From Charina bottae (lineage: Eukaryota > Chordata > Lepidosauria > Squamata > Charinaidae), in NCBI GenBank assembly GCA_023362775.1, contig JALMGJ010000003.1, forward strand, positions 49,776,416-49,840,415: a stretch of DNA of 64,000 bases, in the 5' to 3' direction. Within the stretch, counting starts at the first letter, position 1; every line of letters starts with the position of its first letter. A program made the position numbers and the translations under genes. Shown here piece by piece: positions 54,957 to 64,000 of this stretch. The notes under the pieces were generated by a model. That model saw only the letters and a program-made list of their open reading frames with translations, had not been told where the DNA came from and did no database searches.

Positions 54957-54998
54957 TGCTGACTTGATGGCACATGGTCAATCAATCAATCAATCTGC
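54957..54998 (+). mobile_element. Retroposon 3' tail with (ATCA)n
   Basis: CTGACTTGATGGCACATGGT then CAATCAATCAATCAATC. Same terminus as 46556-46620, with almost nothing upstream, so extremely truncated. Confidence 0.5.
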
Positions 54999-55072
54999 AT
55001 TAAGAACATTTTTAACACTAACAAAATTTCTACTTCAAGTTACAGTATATAAAAGGGATTTTTTTTCTTATA

Positions 55073-55162
55073 GGGCAGGCAACTTAATTGCCTCCAGATA
55101 TTTTGGACTTCCTATACCACATGGCTGATGGGTACAACAATCCAAAACATCTGGAAGGCATT
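55073..55162. mobile_element. Diverged palindromic hAT-like MITE
   Basis: GGCAGGCAACTTAATTGCCT CCAGATATTTTGGACTT is followed by the inverse AATCCAAAACATCTGGAAGG, the arms of a common reptile MITE. The centre holds GGCTGATGGG. A degraded relative lies at 27060-27155. Confidence 0.6.
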
Positions 55163-55950
55163 TAGTTTTTTTTTTTTTTTTGCCTTTGCATTTGTGGAAC
55201 CAACATACCCATGACTGTCTAGGATTCAGCCTTTCTTTTTGTGTTGCATTAATATGCCACTTTTCATCCAGGACAGTGTGTTGTGTTGCCCTCAACCCAG
55301 GAGGTTTTTGTGGTCTGAGAGTTAATAGCTGAGTTCACACATCATCTAACCCATGATTTTGTGAGCGATGATTTATTGAAATAAACTACAAGTACTAGGT
55401 TTCCACATTGCATTAGTTTATAAACAACGTTTGGGATAACACAACAAAGGGATCTGGTCAGATTTCATGGCTGTGTGGCTATGAATCTGTTCCCCCTACA
55501 CTGCTGTTTTCAGCCTAAATGGGTCTTGCAGTATCAGTCATGTTTTCTCTTCTTCCTAGCAGACCATGAAAAATGTTCAAATCCACTATGATAGACATGA
55601 CGTGATATCACTAAGTTTAGTAAAGCTTTGGACAGTGACTATAGCAAACGATGTCTCTCAACAGATGCAACTTGCAACATATCTGCTAAGGAGATGATCT
55701 GTTGGATTAGCTAAATTGTTTATCAACCCAGTGATTTGGGATTACATTTCCCAGAATTCCTAATCAGGATTGGCTATTTGTGCAAACACTTGTTGGTCAT
55801 CAGGTTGGGAAAGCTGCTCTGATATTTAATGCTGTATGGATGACACTGTTTAGAGTAGTTATTGTAGTTATTATAAATTATATTGGTTACCCGTAGGCTT
55901 CCAGGCCCAGTTCAAAGTGGGATAATTACTTTTAAAGGTTATATGGTATT
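55163..55950. other. Unassigned sequence
   Basis: 55330-55440 resembles the dispersed TTCACAC repeat. 55740-55800 has a CCCAGAATTCC core as in foldback hAT MITEs. Otherwise nothing. Confidence 0.35.
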
Positions 55951-55952
55951 AA

Positions 55953-56286
55953 AAGGTAAAGGTTCCCCCCCCACATTTGTTCAGTCATGTCCAACTCTAG
56001 GGGCCGGTGCTCATCTCCGTTTGTTAGCCGAAGAGCCAGCATTGTCCGAAGATGCTTCCACGGTCATGTGGCCGGCATGACGCACGCGGAACGCTGTTAC
56101 CTACCCACCAAAGTGGTACCTATTAATCTACTTGCATTTGCATGCTTTCAAATTGCTAGGTTGGCAAGAGCTGGGGCTAGTGCGGGAGCTCACTCCGTCA
56201 CGTGGGGCTAGGGATTCGAACCTCCAAACTTGCGATCTTCCAATCAACAAGCCTGTTGTCTTACCTGCTGAGCTACCACGCCCCTG
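55953..56286 (-). mobile_element. tRNA-derived SINE, full length, reversed
   Basis: Inverse tail AAAGGTAAAGGTTCCCCCCC, TCATGTCCAACTCTAGGGGC, body with CATGTGGCCGGCATGACGCA, and the inverse head ending TACCTGCTGAGCTACCACGC CCC. The head differs from the 20179 copy (GATTCGAACCTCC B box). Antisense frames are artefacts. Confidence 0.88.
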
Positions 56287-56369
56287 TATAGCACTGGATA
56301 TATCAAGCAATACCATGCCAAAACTGAATCTGCCCATGCAGTCCACACACAAACAGTAAGTCTGTTCAG

Positions 56370-56454
56370 AGTCTCCCTCCTGTCCAAGGTGTTCTCAGGG
56401 CATGGAGAAGATGGCGGGCCTTCTCAGTGGTAGCCCCACTCTCTAGAACACTGG

Positions 56455-56499
<45 letters not shown>

Positions 56500-56625
56500 G
56501 ATAGAGACAGACACAGTTGTACCGCTTTTTGTATTTTGTTTTGTATTTCTTGATTCTATACTTGTTTGCGGTCCATGGTCTCTCAGGATCAAAGTGGGTT
56601 ACAAATGAATAAATAAATAAATAAT
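56370..56625 (+). mobile_element. L2-like LINE 3' remnant split by (GATA)n
   Basis: GGCATGGAGAAGATGGCGGG CCTTCTCAGTGGTAGCCCCA fits the L2 RRAFSAVAP region. A (GATA)n array interrupts it, and the UTR ends GTGGGTTACAAATGAATAAA TAAATAA. Confidence 0.6.
56456..56500. repeat. (GATA)n microsatellite
   Basis: 11 GATA units. Confidence 0.96.
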
Positions 56626-56764
56626 AAAAATTCAGTTGCTCATTTATATCAAAAGGGCTAACATGGTACACTCATCAGAATTCTGATTTTAAATATGGAG
56701 AACTAAGGTTCAAATTCCTGCTCTCCTAAAGAAATTATTTTATAAAACATAAAATTTATTATTA

Positions 56765-56832
56765 TTAAGAGTCACAGCAGTGAGATGGGTGGCTATATAA
56801 ATTTAATAAATAAATAAATAAATAAATAATAT
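56765..56832 (+). mobile_element. L2-type tail remnant
   Basis: AAGAGTCACAGCAGTGAGAT GGGTGGCTATATAAATTTAA then (TAAA)n: half of the tail hairpin plus end. Confidence 0.5.
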
Positions 56833-57881
56833 TAACTATCTAGACTGGGAAAGAAATGTACATCTTCTTATTGTACAGTAATTGCAATGAGATTAAAATC
56901 CTTCTTTTCCACCAGGACAGGGTAGAAATGTAGGCATAATTAAAATTAAAAGCTATTACCTCTGATTCTTGATTTTCCATTTGAAAAGTGGAACGTAATA
57001 GTATTGCTTGTTCTGACCTATTTGTATTCTTGCTGGTATAGACAGCTCCTACCTGTTATCTTAAGCTGTTAAGTGAGTCAGGTTGAATATAAATCTTGTT
57101 TGGGGTGTTAAAGACAGGTCTCCTTGCACTTCTTCTGTTCAGGGAGTTGGAGAAAATAAGTGGCTTTATGGAACATAAATGTTGAAAAACATATGATAAA
57201 TCATAGGCTGGATTTATACATAGCACTGGACATGCTGCTCAGGCATGTAAAGCACTGCAGCTAAGTCACTTCCATAATGGGAATTCTTTATAGCCCCCTC
57301 ACTGCAGGGGACATTTTTTTGTGTGGAGTTGTAGCAACTATCAGACAGCCATCAGGAACATCAGTTCTCACAGTCACAAACTGCCCCTTTGTATAAGTAT
57401 TGCTGATTCTGCAAACAGATTCCTCGCAACCCCAAGAGCTTTCATTATTTGAACTAAAACCACAACAAAAAAGTTTACCATATTGGCAGGGTTCAACACA
57501 TATTCCTTTTGCAGTTTTCTAACTGACCAGTTTAGTTTTAAGGAGAAAGGGTGGGGTTCAGTGATGGAAGAGCACATGCTTTGGACGCAACAGTTAAATC
57601 CTAGTATCTCCAGCCAGCATAGGAAAGAAGACATCTGTCTGAAACTCTGACCTTTTTGATGTAAGGTTAGAAAAAGTGCTGTGTCGAAAAATTAACAGTT
57701 GAGTATGCTGCTTCCATGATCTACTTTAAAACAACTGCTTGCAAGGCACTTCACATTTCAACTAAAAAAATTATTGAAGTATTATAAACAAGAGGAAAGG
57801 GGAGCCTATTTCAGAGGGCCATTAAACTTTAAACCTTCTGATGTTTTTCCTGAATTTTTAGACTGACTTTCAACAAGGAAA

Positions 57882-57951
57882 GGTTTGGTTCAAAACCTTT
57901 GGTTCATCCAAACCTTGGTTTGGTTCAAAACCTTTGGTTCATCCAAACCTT
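57882..57951. repeat. Perfect 2 x 35-bp tandem duplication
   Basis: 57882-57916 is repeated without change at 57917-57951 (starts GGTTTGGTTCAAAACC). Then AAGGTTTGGATGAT follows, the inverse of the unit's own end, so the locus can also fold. Confidence 0.92.
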
Positions 57952-58757
57952 GATTCCAAGGTTTGGATGATCCTTGAAGAGCAGCTTGGAGCTTACGGGT
58001 ATGGTAGATGATCCCTTCCCTGAAATGTTTTGGCAGGCTTTCCTGCCCTGGAGCTGGAGGCTGCCCTGGTGAGATGATTCCATGTATTTCAGGAGCGGAA
58101 AAGACTTTCCTTGCATCACATCAACTCTGGGTTCTTCTCCAGCATAAACAAGGATGAATTGGATGATGTTTTTACTGGTCAGAAAAAGCAGTAAAAGAGG
58201 ATTGGAACTCTTTTGTCAGTTTTGTTTTCCCTGTATATTCTCCCATGTACCACTTTGCATTATTTTGCACCCTATATTCCTCTTGTATCCTAGTACTGAT
58301 CATTATCTCAGGTGAGCTGTGCAATCTTGTTTATAGCATCAGAAACCACCTTAATCGTGTATGTTTTCCCACAACCATTGACTTTTGAGCACCCCAGAAA
58401 TGGCTAGGCATGTAGAAAGCAATCTAGCCAGCATTTGTGACTCTGCAATATAGTTATGATCTTGGACTTGGAAAAAAGCACCATCTTAAGGCAGTGTTGC
58501 ACAACCTGAAACCCCAGGATTGCATGTGTCCCTCAAAAATCTTGGATGCAGATTGGAGAGCCTCTCCAAAAGGTGGCCGTCACACTGCAGTTTTTAGTGT
58601 GAGAGAAGGAGAGAGGTACTAAATATATGAGGAGTAATTCTGTTAATTTAGATGTTATTAATTTCATGAAACATTTAAAATCAAATGAAATCAATTTTAA
58701 TCTTTGTCCTGGCTTCAAAGGTGTCTGCAGGTGAGAGTAAGAAAACCCAAGATGGTG

Positions 58758-58848
58758 GTCACAACTGTGCTATCGAAGCACAACTCCAGTTATGCACCCC
58801 AAAAAGGGACGGAGGTTCAGTTGTGTGGTTGTGATCACCATCTTACTT
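58758..58848. repeat. Inverted repeat, 17-bp arms
   Basis: AAGATGGTGGTCACAAC and GTTGTGATCACCATCTT, one mismatch, about 57 nt apart. MITE-like; no TSD seen. Confidence 0.6.
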
Positions 58849-59684
58849 TTTTTTTTTACCTCTTCTGCCTGGCCCTGAAAACTTTTGGAAGTATAGCCTG
58901 TTGATTTCCAAGGCCAAGTATGACCCTCGTTTCCCCCATTCCTTTATGTCATCTTCCTTTTTCTGTTAATATGCATTCTGCATCCCACCTGCCAGACCAC
59001 AGCCATTTCCTTTTAGGGCTGAGACTAAGGAGGCTTCTGACTCTAACACGCAAACCAGAAGATAGGATAAAGCAAAAGTACAGGAACACGTCATAACTCA
59101 GCACATAGTTCATCAGGAACAGGAAGCTCACTCATAGCACTTCCTATCCAAAAGGACCTCAGGGTTCAGGGAGTAAGAATAGTCAGCTAGTAGGATGTTG
59201 CAGCATGTAGTCCAGTTGTTGAATTTCAAGCGTGTTGGACACTCTTACAAAATACAGCTTTGTTTAGCTACTCCTGATAACTTTCATTATTATGACCAAA
59301 CCTCAGGTTCCCACTCCTACTGAGTGCTCTTTCCCTGCAATGTGATAGCTCCTACGTGCCACATCCACAAGATCAAGCTTAGCCTAGGGTTACCAGATAT
59401 CTGAACAGGCAAAAGAGGCCACAGACAATTGGAAAGGATGACACATGGGAGGAAAAGGAGGACACACTGTTTAATATTTGTGTTTATGTTCATCAGGGAG
59501 GAAGGGATTACAAGTGAGTAAACAGGCACACAATGAGGAATACATATTCAGAGGAATGTGCTAGTGCTGGCTGTTTGCTTAGCGTGCTTGCAGCTGTGAG
59601 CCACAAGCCAGTTAGGAGGCAAAAAGGGTTAGCATTTATTAGGGAAGTGCTGCGCTTCAGAGAAAAGCTGCTCAGGAAGAGATA

Positions 59685-60439
59685 TAGGTAGTCCTCATGT
59701 TACGACGGAAATTGGGACTGCAATTTCCATTGCTAAGTGACGTTGTAGAGCGTGATGTCACATGACCACATCACTTAGCAGTGGCAATCCTGGCAGTCCC
59801 TGTTGCCATAACAACCCCAGGACCACACGGGTCATTAAAAGAGGACCTCATGTGACCGCAACATGGGAAGAGGCGGGTGTCCCAGGCAAGTAGGCTGGTG
59901 GGTGGGTGGGTGCCGTGGGCAGGCACTACAGAGTGTGGCCAGAGAGTGGGTATGTGTGGCGGGTGGGTGCTACAGAGCGCAGGCAGGCGGGTGCTGTGGG
60001 TGGGCACTACGAAGCATGGGTGGGTGCCATGGGTGGGCCCTATGGAGTGCAGGTGGGTGGGTGGGTGCTGTGGGCAAGCGCTACGGAACGCAAGTGGGTG
60101 GGTGCCGAAGGTGGATGTTACAGAGAACGGGCAGGCGGGTGGGCAGGTGAAAAACAGCAGGAGTGGGAGCGACTTGCGGGAGTGACTTGCAACCTCCTGC
60201 CAGCTTCCCCGTTGACTTTGCTTGTGGGAAGCCAGCAGGGAAGGTCACAAATGGCGATCACATGACCGCAGGATGCTGCAACCATCGTAATTGCGAGTTG
60301 GTTGCCAAGTGCCCAAATCGCAATCATGTGACTGTGGGGATGCTGCAACTTTGAGGACTGGTCGTAAGTCCCTTTTGTTCAGTGCCGTCATAACTTTGAA
60401 TGGTCACTGAATGAGTGGTTGTAACCCAAGGACTACCTA
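59685..60439. mobile_element. Long MITE with TAGGTAGTCC ends and G-rich minisatellite
   Basis: Ends TAGGTAGTCCTCATGTTACG and (inverse) GTTGTAACCCAAGGACTACC TA. It is a diverged, three-fold longer relative of the 15566-15798 MITE (both share GTCACATGAC-like and GATGCTGCAAC blocks). It contains a ~40-bp G-rich minisatellite. Nested in the hAT at 59385-60559. Confidence 0.75.
59872..60145. repeat. G-rich minisatellite, unit about 40 bp
   Basis: Repeated pattern GGTGGGTGCYRTGGGYGGGC, ACTACRGARYGCRGG, roughly 6-7 units, imperfect. Many GGG runs on the + strand could form G-quadruplexes. Gly/Val/Trp-rich frames over it are artefacts. Confidence 0.85.
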
Positions 60440-60567
60440 GCTTGCTAGATACTCAAAAAGCCAGACAATATTTGATTTTAAGGCTATGCCTGCCAGACAA
60501 AGGACGTGAGGACAAAAAGAAGGTCATGTCCTTCTTTCGCTGGATGTCTGGTAACCCTAACGTAGCC

Positions 60568-61140
60568 TAGTGATCAAACCTGATTCAGAGAACATAGAAA
60601 CATGTACTGAACTACCAAACCCAAATATGCTGTGAACAAAGTTGTTTCTAAACATACAACTTTAGAGTGGAAATTTTACTTCACAGATTATAGATGATTC
60701 TTTAGGAGGATATGGATTTGACAAAAATTGAGATATGCCTAGCCTGCTCTCCAGATTATAACCTTCCTTTTTTTAAAATCCGTTCAATCGTGTCCGATTC
60801 TTGGAGACTGCCTGGACAAGTCCCCGCAGTTTTCTTGGCAAGGTTTTTCAGAAGTGGTTTGCCAAACAACTGCTTTCAGGTCAAAATCTCAACTCTTTAT
60901 CTAAAGGCCTCTCTCATCACTGCTGGTGACACAGAGTAAGACCCTAGAATCTAGCTGCTGGAGACTTTGGTTTAAGACTTAAACTGATGACTTCAAAGGT
61001 AAAGTGGCTTTTCTCTGATGGTAGATCAATTCAAACAGTGGTAAAGCAATTGGAAGTTCCCCATACCACATTTGCTTTGAATTGGCATCTCTTAATTGGC
61101 TAGTAGAATCCTATGCTTGTTCCAATTGCAGGTGTTCATC
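60568..61140. other. SINE tail remnant, otherwise unassigned
   Basis: 60776-60870 is the inverse of a BovB-type SINE tail: TCAATCGTGTCCGATTCTTG GAGACTGCCTGGACAAGTCC ... GAAGTGGTTTGCCA. No gene. Confidence 0.5.
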
Positions 61141-61431
61141 TTCTAGTGCAGCGGTCCCCAACCTTTTTGGCACCAGGGACTGGTCGTGGAAGACAATTTT
61201 TCCACAGACCGGGGGGGCGGGATTTGCAGGCAGGAGCCAATCACGTGCACCGGGGGGCGGGGTTTGCAGGCAGGAGCCAATCACATGCACCGGGGGCGGG
61301 GTTTGCAGGCAGGAGCCAATCGTGCACACTGGGGGTGGGGTTTGCAGGTAGGAGCCCTGCGGCCCACTTCCTAACAGGCCGCAGCCCACTAATGGGCCGC
61401 GGCCCACAGGTTGGGGACCCCTGTTCTAGTG
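61141..61431. mobile_element. hAT MITE with perfect TSD and 38-bp minisatellite
   Basis: TTCTAGTG at 61141-61148 and 61424-61431. The element (61149-61423) starts CAGCGGTCCCCAACCTTTTT, GGCACCAGGGACTGGTCGTG, and ends CCACAGGTTGGGGACCCCTG. The right part GCGGCCCACTTCCTAACAGG CC is standard for this family. The usual interior has been replaced by 3.6 copies of a ~38-bp unit (61207-61355). Confidence 0.93.
61207..61355. repeat. Minisatellite, about 3.6 x 38 bp
   Basis: Core GGGGCGGGGTTTGCAGGCAG, GAGCCAATCACGTGCACC. Nearly the same unit as 39469-39585. Confidence 0.92.
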
Positions 61432-62303
61432 CATCTTCTCTGCCTTATAGCCACTTCATTTTAATTTGTCTGTTGTAGAACTTAAGTCAAAACAGTGACA
61501 CTGTGGTAGTGATGCTGTGATGGGAGGCATGGCTTTCTGTGAGATGGTTATCACAAATGTGCACCCTGGAGTACTGAACTGCATAGTAATTTCAAAGCCG
61601 AGATGGAAATTAGCTCTTGTTAAGGGATATAAGGAAACATTAAATAAATAAATATCTACAAAAATTATATAAATTCCTCCTTGATCTGATGCACATGTTA
61701 CAACATTGTTGACCTGTGAGTCACCAGATCTCCCCATCAAAGTACAACTGAAAAAATGTGTGATTTAAAAAAAACACCCTATCTTTAGCATTTTTAAAAA
61801 TTTGTTCCACTTCCTTGGTTGTCATGTGGGTAGGTGTGGGTGGGTATATGACATGAAAAATCTTAACATGCCACATTTCACATCACATCTAATATTAGAG
61901 AGACAGGAAAGTGGATGAGCAAGACATGCTTCAGCAGTGCTCATAAGTCTTTCTATGTCAGAGTTCAAGACCACCAGTACATTTACACCCTACACTAAGC
62001 TGTGGTTTGAGTAAGCCATAATTGACAGAGTTCATTGGACATAGCTAAGCCATCAGCCATGATTCATAAACCACAGTGGCTATCTTCACATGTATTAAAC
62101 AAATCACAGAATGGTTCAGCTTGTTGCAAACCCAACAGAGACTTTTTCATGATATACTCTTGCTTAAAATTCATTAAAAATAACCCCTCCATAATCTGTC
62201 CATTTTGAACCCAAAAGTTCTGTTAGCTGTTCACACTATGTTCTGCTTGTTTGAATCTCAATATGAAAAATGTTTACATACAGTAAACATGTATTGTACA
62301 TAT
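61432..62303. other. Mostly unassigned
   Basis: 61990-62110 belongs to the dispersed AAACCACAG/TTCACA repeat family. No gene. Confidence 0.35.
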
Positions 62304-63854
62304 GTCTATGAAGGTTCTCAGTCATCCAGGTGGAATTGTCTGTAGCTTGAATCATGTCAACTGGATTTCTATTTTCTTAGTGGAAACGTTTCGCTCCTTA
62401 TCCAAGGAGCTTCTTCAGTCTGAGCAAAGTTGGTAAGGGAATCCTAAATATGTTCCTAGGTAGCTGTGTGACCTTACACCTGGGGCTAGGTCATGGTTAT
62501 ATTGAGATGTAATTTTTAAGTTCTTTTATTATCTAATGGAGGGTCGTTAAAATCACCATGCTGCTGTTGAGCTTCTGAAATGGTCTTAATCTTCCTAGGC
62601 ACAGAAGACAAAACGGGGAGGAAGATGTGGGAGAGTTTGTGCCTGAGGCCCCCACCTCTATTCAAGGAAGGATTTTCCAAGTTGGCATAAATGGATTCCT
62701 TGACCCCTCTCTCAAACCACCTATCTTCTCTGTCTAAAATGTGAACATTAATGTCCTCAAATGAGTGTCCTTTTTCTTTTAGGTGAAGATAAACTGCTGA
62801 CTCTGGTCCTGTGGTGTTATTTCTCCTGTGTTGGGCCATCCTCCTGTACATAGGTTGTTTGGTTTCTCCAATGTAGAGTTCAGAGCACTCCTCACTGCAC
62901 TGGATTGCATAAACTACATTGCTTTTCTTATGTTTTGGAGTTTGATCTTTGGGGTGTACAAGCCTCTGTCTCAGTGTGTTGGTGCGTTTGAAATATACAG
63001 GTATGTGGTGTTTGCCAAATATCCGTTTTATCTTTTCAGACACGCCAGCCATGTAGGGAATGACCAGGTTCTTTCGTTTACTCTGAGTCTCAGCCCTATC
63101 TGTCGCTGTTTTAGGTCTGGTAGATTTAGATTTGGTGAAGGCCCAATTTGGATATCCACAGGCCTTCAGGGCTGTTCTCAGGTGCTGATTTTCATTCTTT
63201 TTGGAATCCATGGAGGTGGGGATGGTTTCTGCTCTGTGTGACAATGTCCTGATGACTCCTAGTTTGTGCTGCAGTGGATGGTGGGAGTCAAACATCAGAT
63301 ATTGATCTGTGTGTGTGGGTTTCCTGTAGATCCCTATTTCTAGCTTGCCACCGGTCCCAATGAGGACTTCACAGTCTAGGAATGCCAGTCTGTTGTCCTT
63401 GGTGTCTTCTCTGGTGAAGCTAATGTTGGCATCTATAGTGTTTATATGGTCCGTGAAGGCCTGAACTTCCTGGGCCTTGATTTTGACCCAGGTGTCATCC
63501 ACATACCTAAACCAGTGGGTGGGCACCGTTCCCTGGAATGTGTTGAGTGCTTTCTTCTCCACTTCTTCCATGTATAAATTGGCCACAATGGGTGACACAG
63601 GAGAACCCATGGCACAGCCGTGTTTTTGTCTGTAAAAGTCACCTCTGTATGTGAAATAAGTGGTGTTAAGACACAGGTCCAGAAGATGGCAGATCTGGTT
63701 TGGGTTGAGATGGCTTCTCCTTTCCAGGGTGCTGTCCTCTTCTAGTCTCTTCCTGACAGCGGATAGAGCATGAGTGGTGGGGATGCTGGTGAAAAGGGAG
63801 GACACATCAAAGGAGACCATAGTTTCATCTGTATCCAGTTTCAGGATCTTTGCT
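62304..63854 (-). mobile_element. Penelope-like element (Neptune-type), 5'-truncated, minus copy
   Basis: The 3' terminus lies at 62304, with the 164-bp end segment shared with 7039-7202 and the 23570 palindrome. A ~50-bp spacer follows, then one long ORF. The copy stops at about 63854, where an inverted second copy begins. PLEs are retroelements whose RT is related to telomerase and which use a GIY-YIG nuclease. Confidence 0.92.
62516..63854 (-). pseudogene. PLE reverse transcriptase plus GIY-YIG endonuclease
   Basis: A frame open for 468 codons from 63922, of which the first ~24 residues are antisense of the neighbouring inverted copy and not part of the protein. True sequence starts near [20 protein letters not shown] (RT motif A; Asp at residue 39 of the open frame). 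It continues with HGCAMGSPVSPIVANLYMEE (101-120), RYVDD (139-143), FLDCEV and a linker. The GIY-YIG domain (VVYAIQC at 336, LYIGETKQPMYRRMAQHRRN at 349, Glu in VKESIYANLENPSLNRGG at about 409) follows, and the ORF ends LDNKRT. All visible catalytic residues are kept and there is no stop, so decay is slight. The N-terminal RT fingers are missing through truncation. Confidence 0.92.
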
Positions 63855-64000
63855 TGGATACAGATGAAACTATGGTCTCCTTTGATGTGTCCTCCCTTTT
63901 CACCAGCATCCCCACCACTCATGCTCTATCTGCTGTCAGGAAGAGACTAGAAGAGGACAGCACCCTGGAAAGGAGAAGCCATCTCAACCCAAACCAGATC
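63855..64000 (+). mobile_element. Second PLE copy, head to head, runs off window
   Basis: 146 bp, the reverse complement of 63692-63837 with one difference that I find (T for C in CTATCTGCTG). Encodes the same [20 protein letters not shown] region on the + strand. Only 17 nt (GTTTCAGGATCTTTGCT, 63838-63854) separate the arms. The window ends inside it. Confidence 0.9.

Larger units (their letters stand above)
56833..59376. other. Mostly unassigned
   Basis: 2.5 kb without a gene. Contains the 35-bp tandem duplication at 57882 and an inverted repeat at 58758-58848, listed separately. Confidence 0.35.
59385..60559. mobile_element. hAT-type element with nested MITE
   Basis: Ends TAGGGTTACCAGATATCTG and (inverse) TGGATGTCTGGTAACCCTA. 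Flanks GCTTAGCC (59377-59384) and ACGTAGCC (60560-60567) match at 6 of 8. Near the ends it carries AGGACACAC/GGTCATGTCC blocks. The middle (59685-60439) is another element, so the hAT itself is only ~420 bp. Confidence 0.72.

Noticed and set aside
59771..60354. Gly/Val/Trp-rich frames of 76-119 codons
   Set aside because: Produced by the G-rich minisatellite of the nested MITE.
62828..63241. 137-codon plus-strand frame
   Set aside because: Antisense of the PLE ORF.
1..64000. CRISPR array, toxin-antitoxin, phage or bacterial defence system
   Set aside because: Repeat classes, codon patterns and ends are those of vertebrate nuclear DNA; the tandem arrays have no spacer structure.

Overview
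The window reads as an intergenic or intronic stretch of a squamate reptile nuclear genome (lizard or snake). The evidence is the repeat content: Sauria-type tRNA SINEs, BovB/RTE LINE copies, L2 LINEs whose 3' tails carry a CCGCCCAGAGTC...GGGCGG hairpin and AAATAAAT ends, a CR1 3' end, fragmented L1s, Neptune/Penelope-like (PLE) copies, several small hAT elements and long microsatellites. No host protein-coding gene, rRNA gene or functional tRNA is supported. Every long open frame belongs to a transposable element, and most of these are broken.

Layout. 1-2.8 kb: a CT-rich pentamer array, a Sauria SINE and an almost whole Tc1-like transposon with a dead transposase. 2.8-5 kb: degenerate T/C-rich DNA. 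5.0-6.0 kb: an RTE LINE with a perfect 17-bp target-site duplication (TSD). 7.0-10.3 kb: a PLE 3' end abutting a BovB reverse-transcriptase fragment, then a scrambled L1 bounded by its own TSD. 10.8-13.4 kb: an L2 tail, a CpG-rich promoter-like patch, a tRNA SINE, and a hAT element holding a solo LTR and an L2 3' end. 15.5-16.8 kb: two MITEs with TA duplications and a SINE with an internal duplication. 20-31 kb: SINEs, a palindromic PLE miniature, L2 and BovB pieces. 33.5-35.3 kb: a LINE with a 497-codon frame that has lost part of its reverse transcriptase in frame. 37-44 kb: a 5S-headed SINE, hAT elements, nested L1s, CR1 and L2 tails. 48.9-53.2 kb: a LINE endonuclease fragment, a SINE, a foldback hAT MITE, a very short BovB copy and a GC-rich hAT. 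55-61.4 kb: SINE, L2, nested hAT/MITE and a hAT with a minisatellite. 62.3-64.0 kb: a PLE with reverse transcriptase and GIY-YIG domains, joined head to head to a second copy that runs off the window.

There is no operon or pathway here. The value of the region is as a record of insertions: at least a dozen can be delimited to the base by TSDs. The most unusual structures are the two head-to-head PLE insertions, a ~37-bp minisatellite unit shared by two different hAT elements, a ~35-bp LINE-tail insertion, and two BovB tails cut at the same base. I found no convincing new defence, toxin or enzymatic system.
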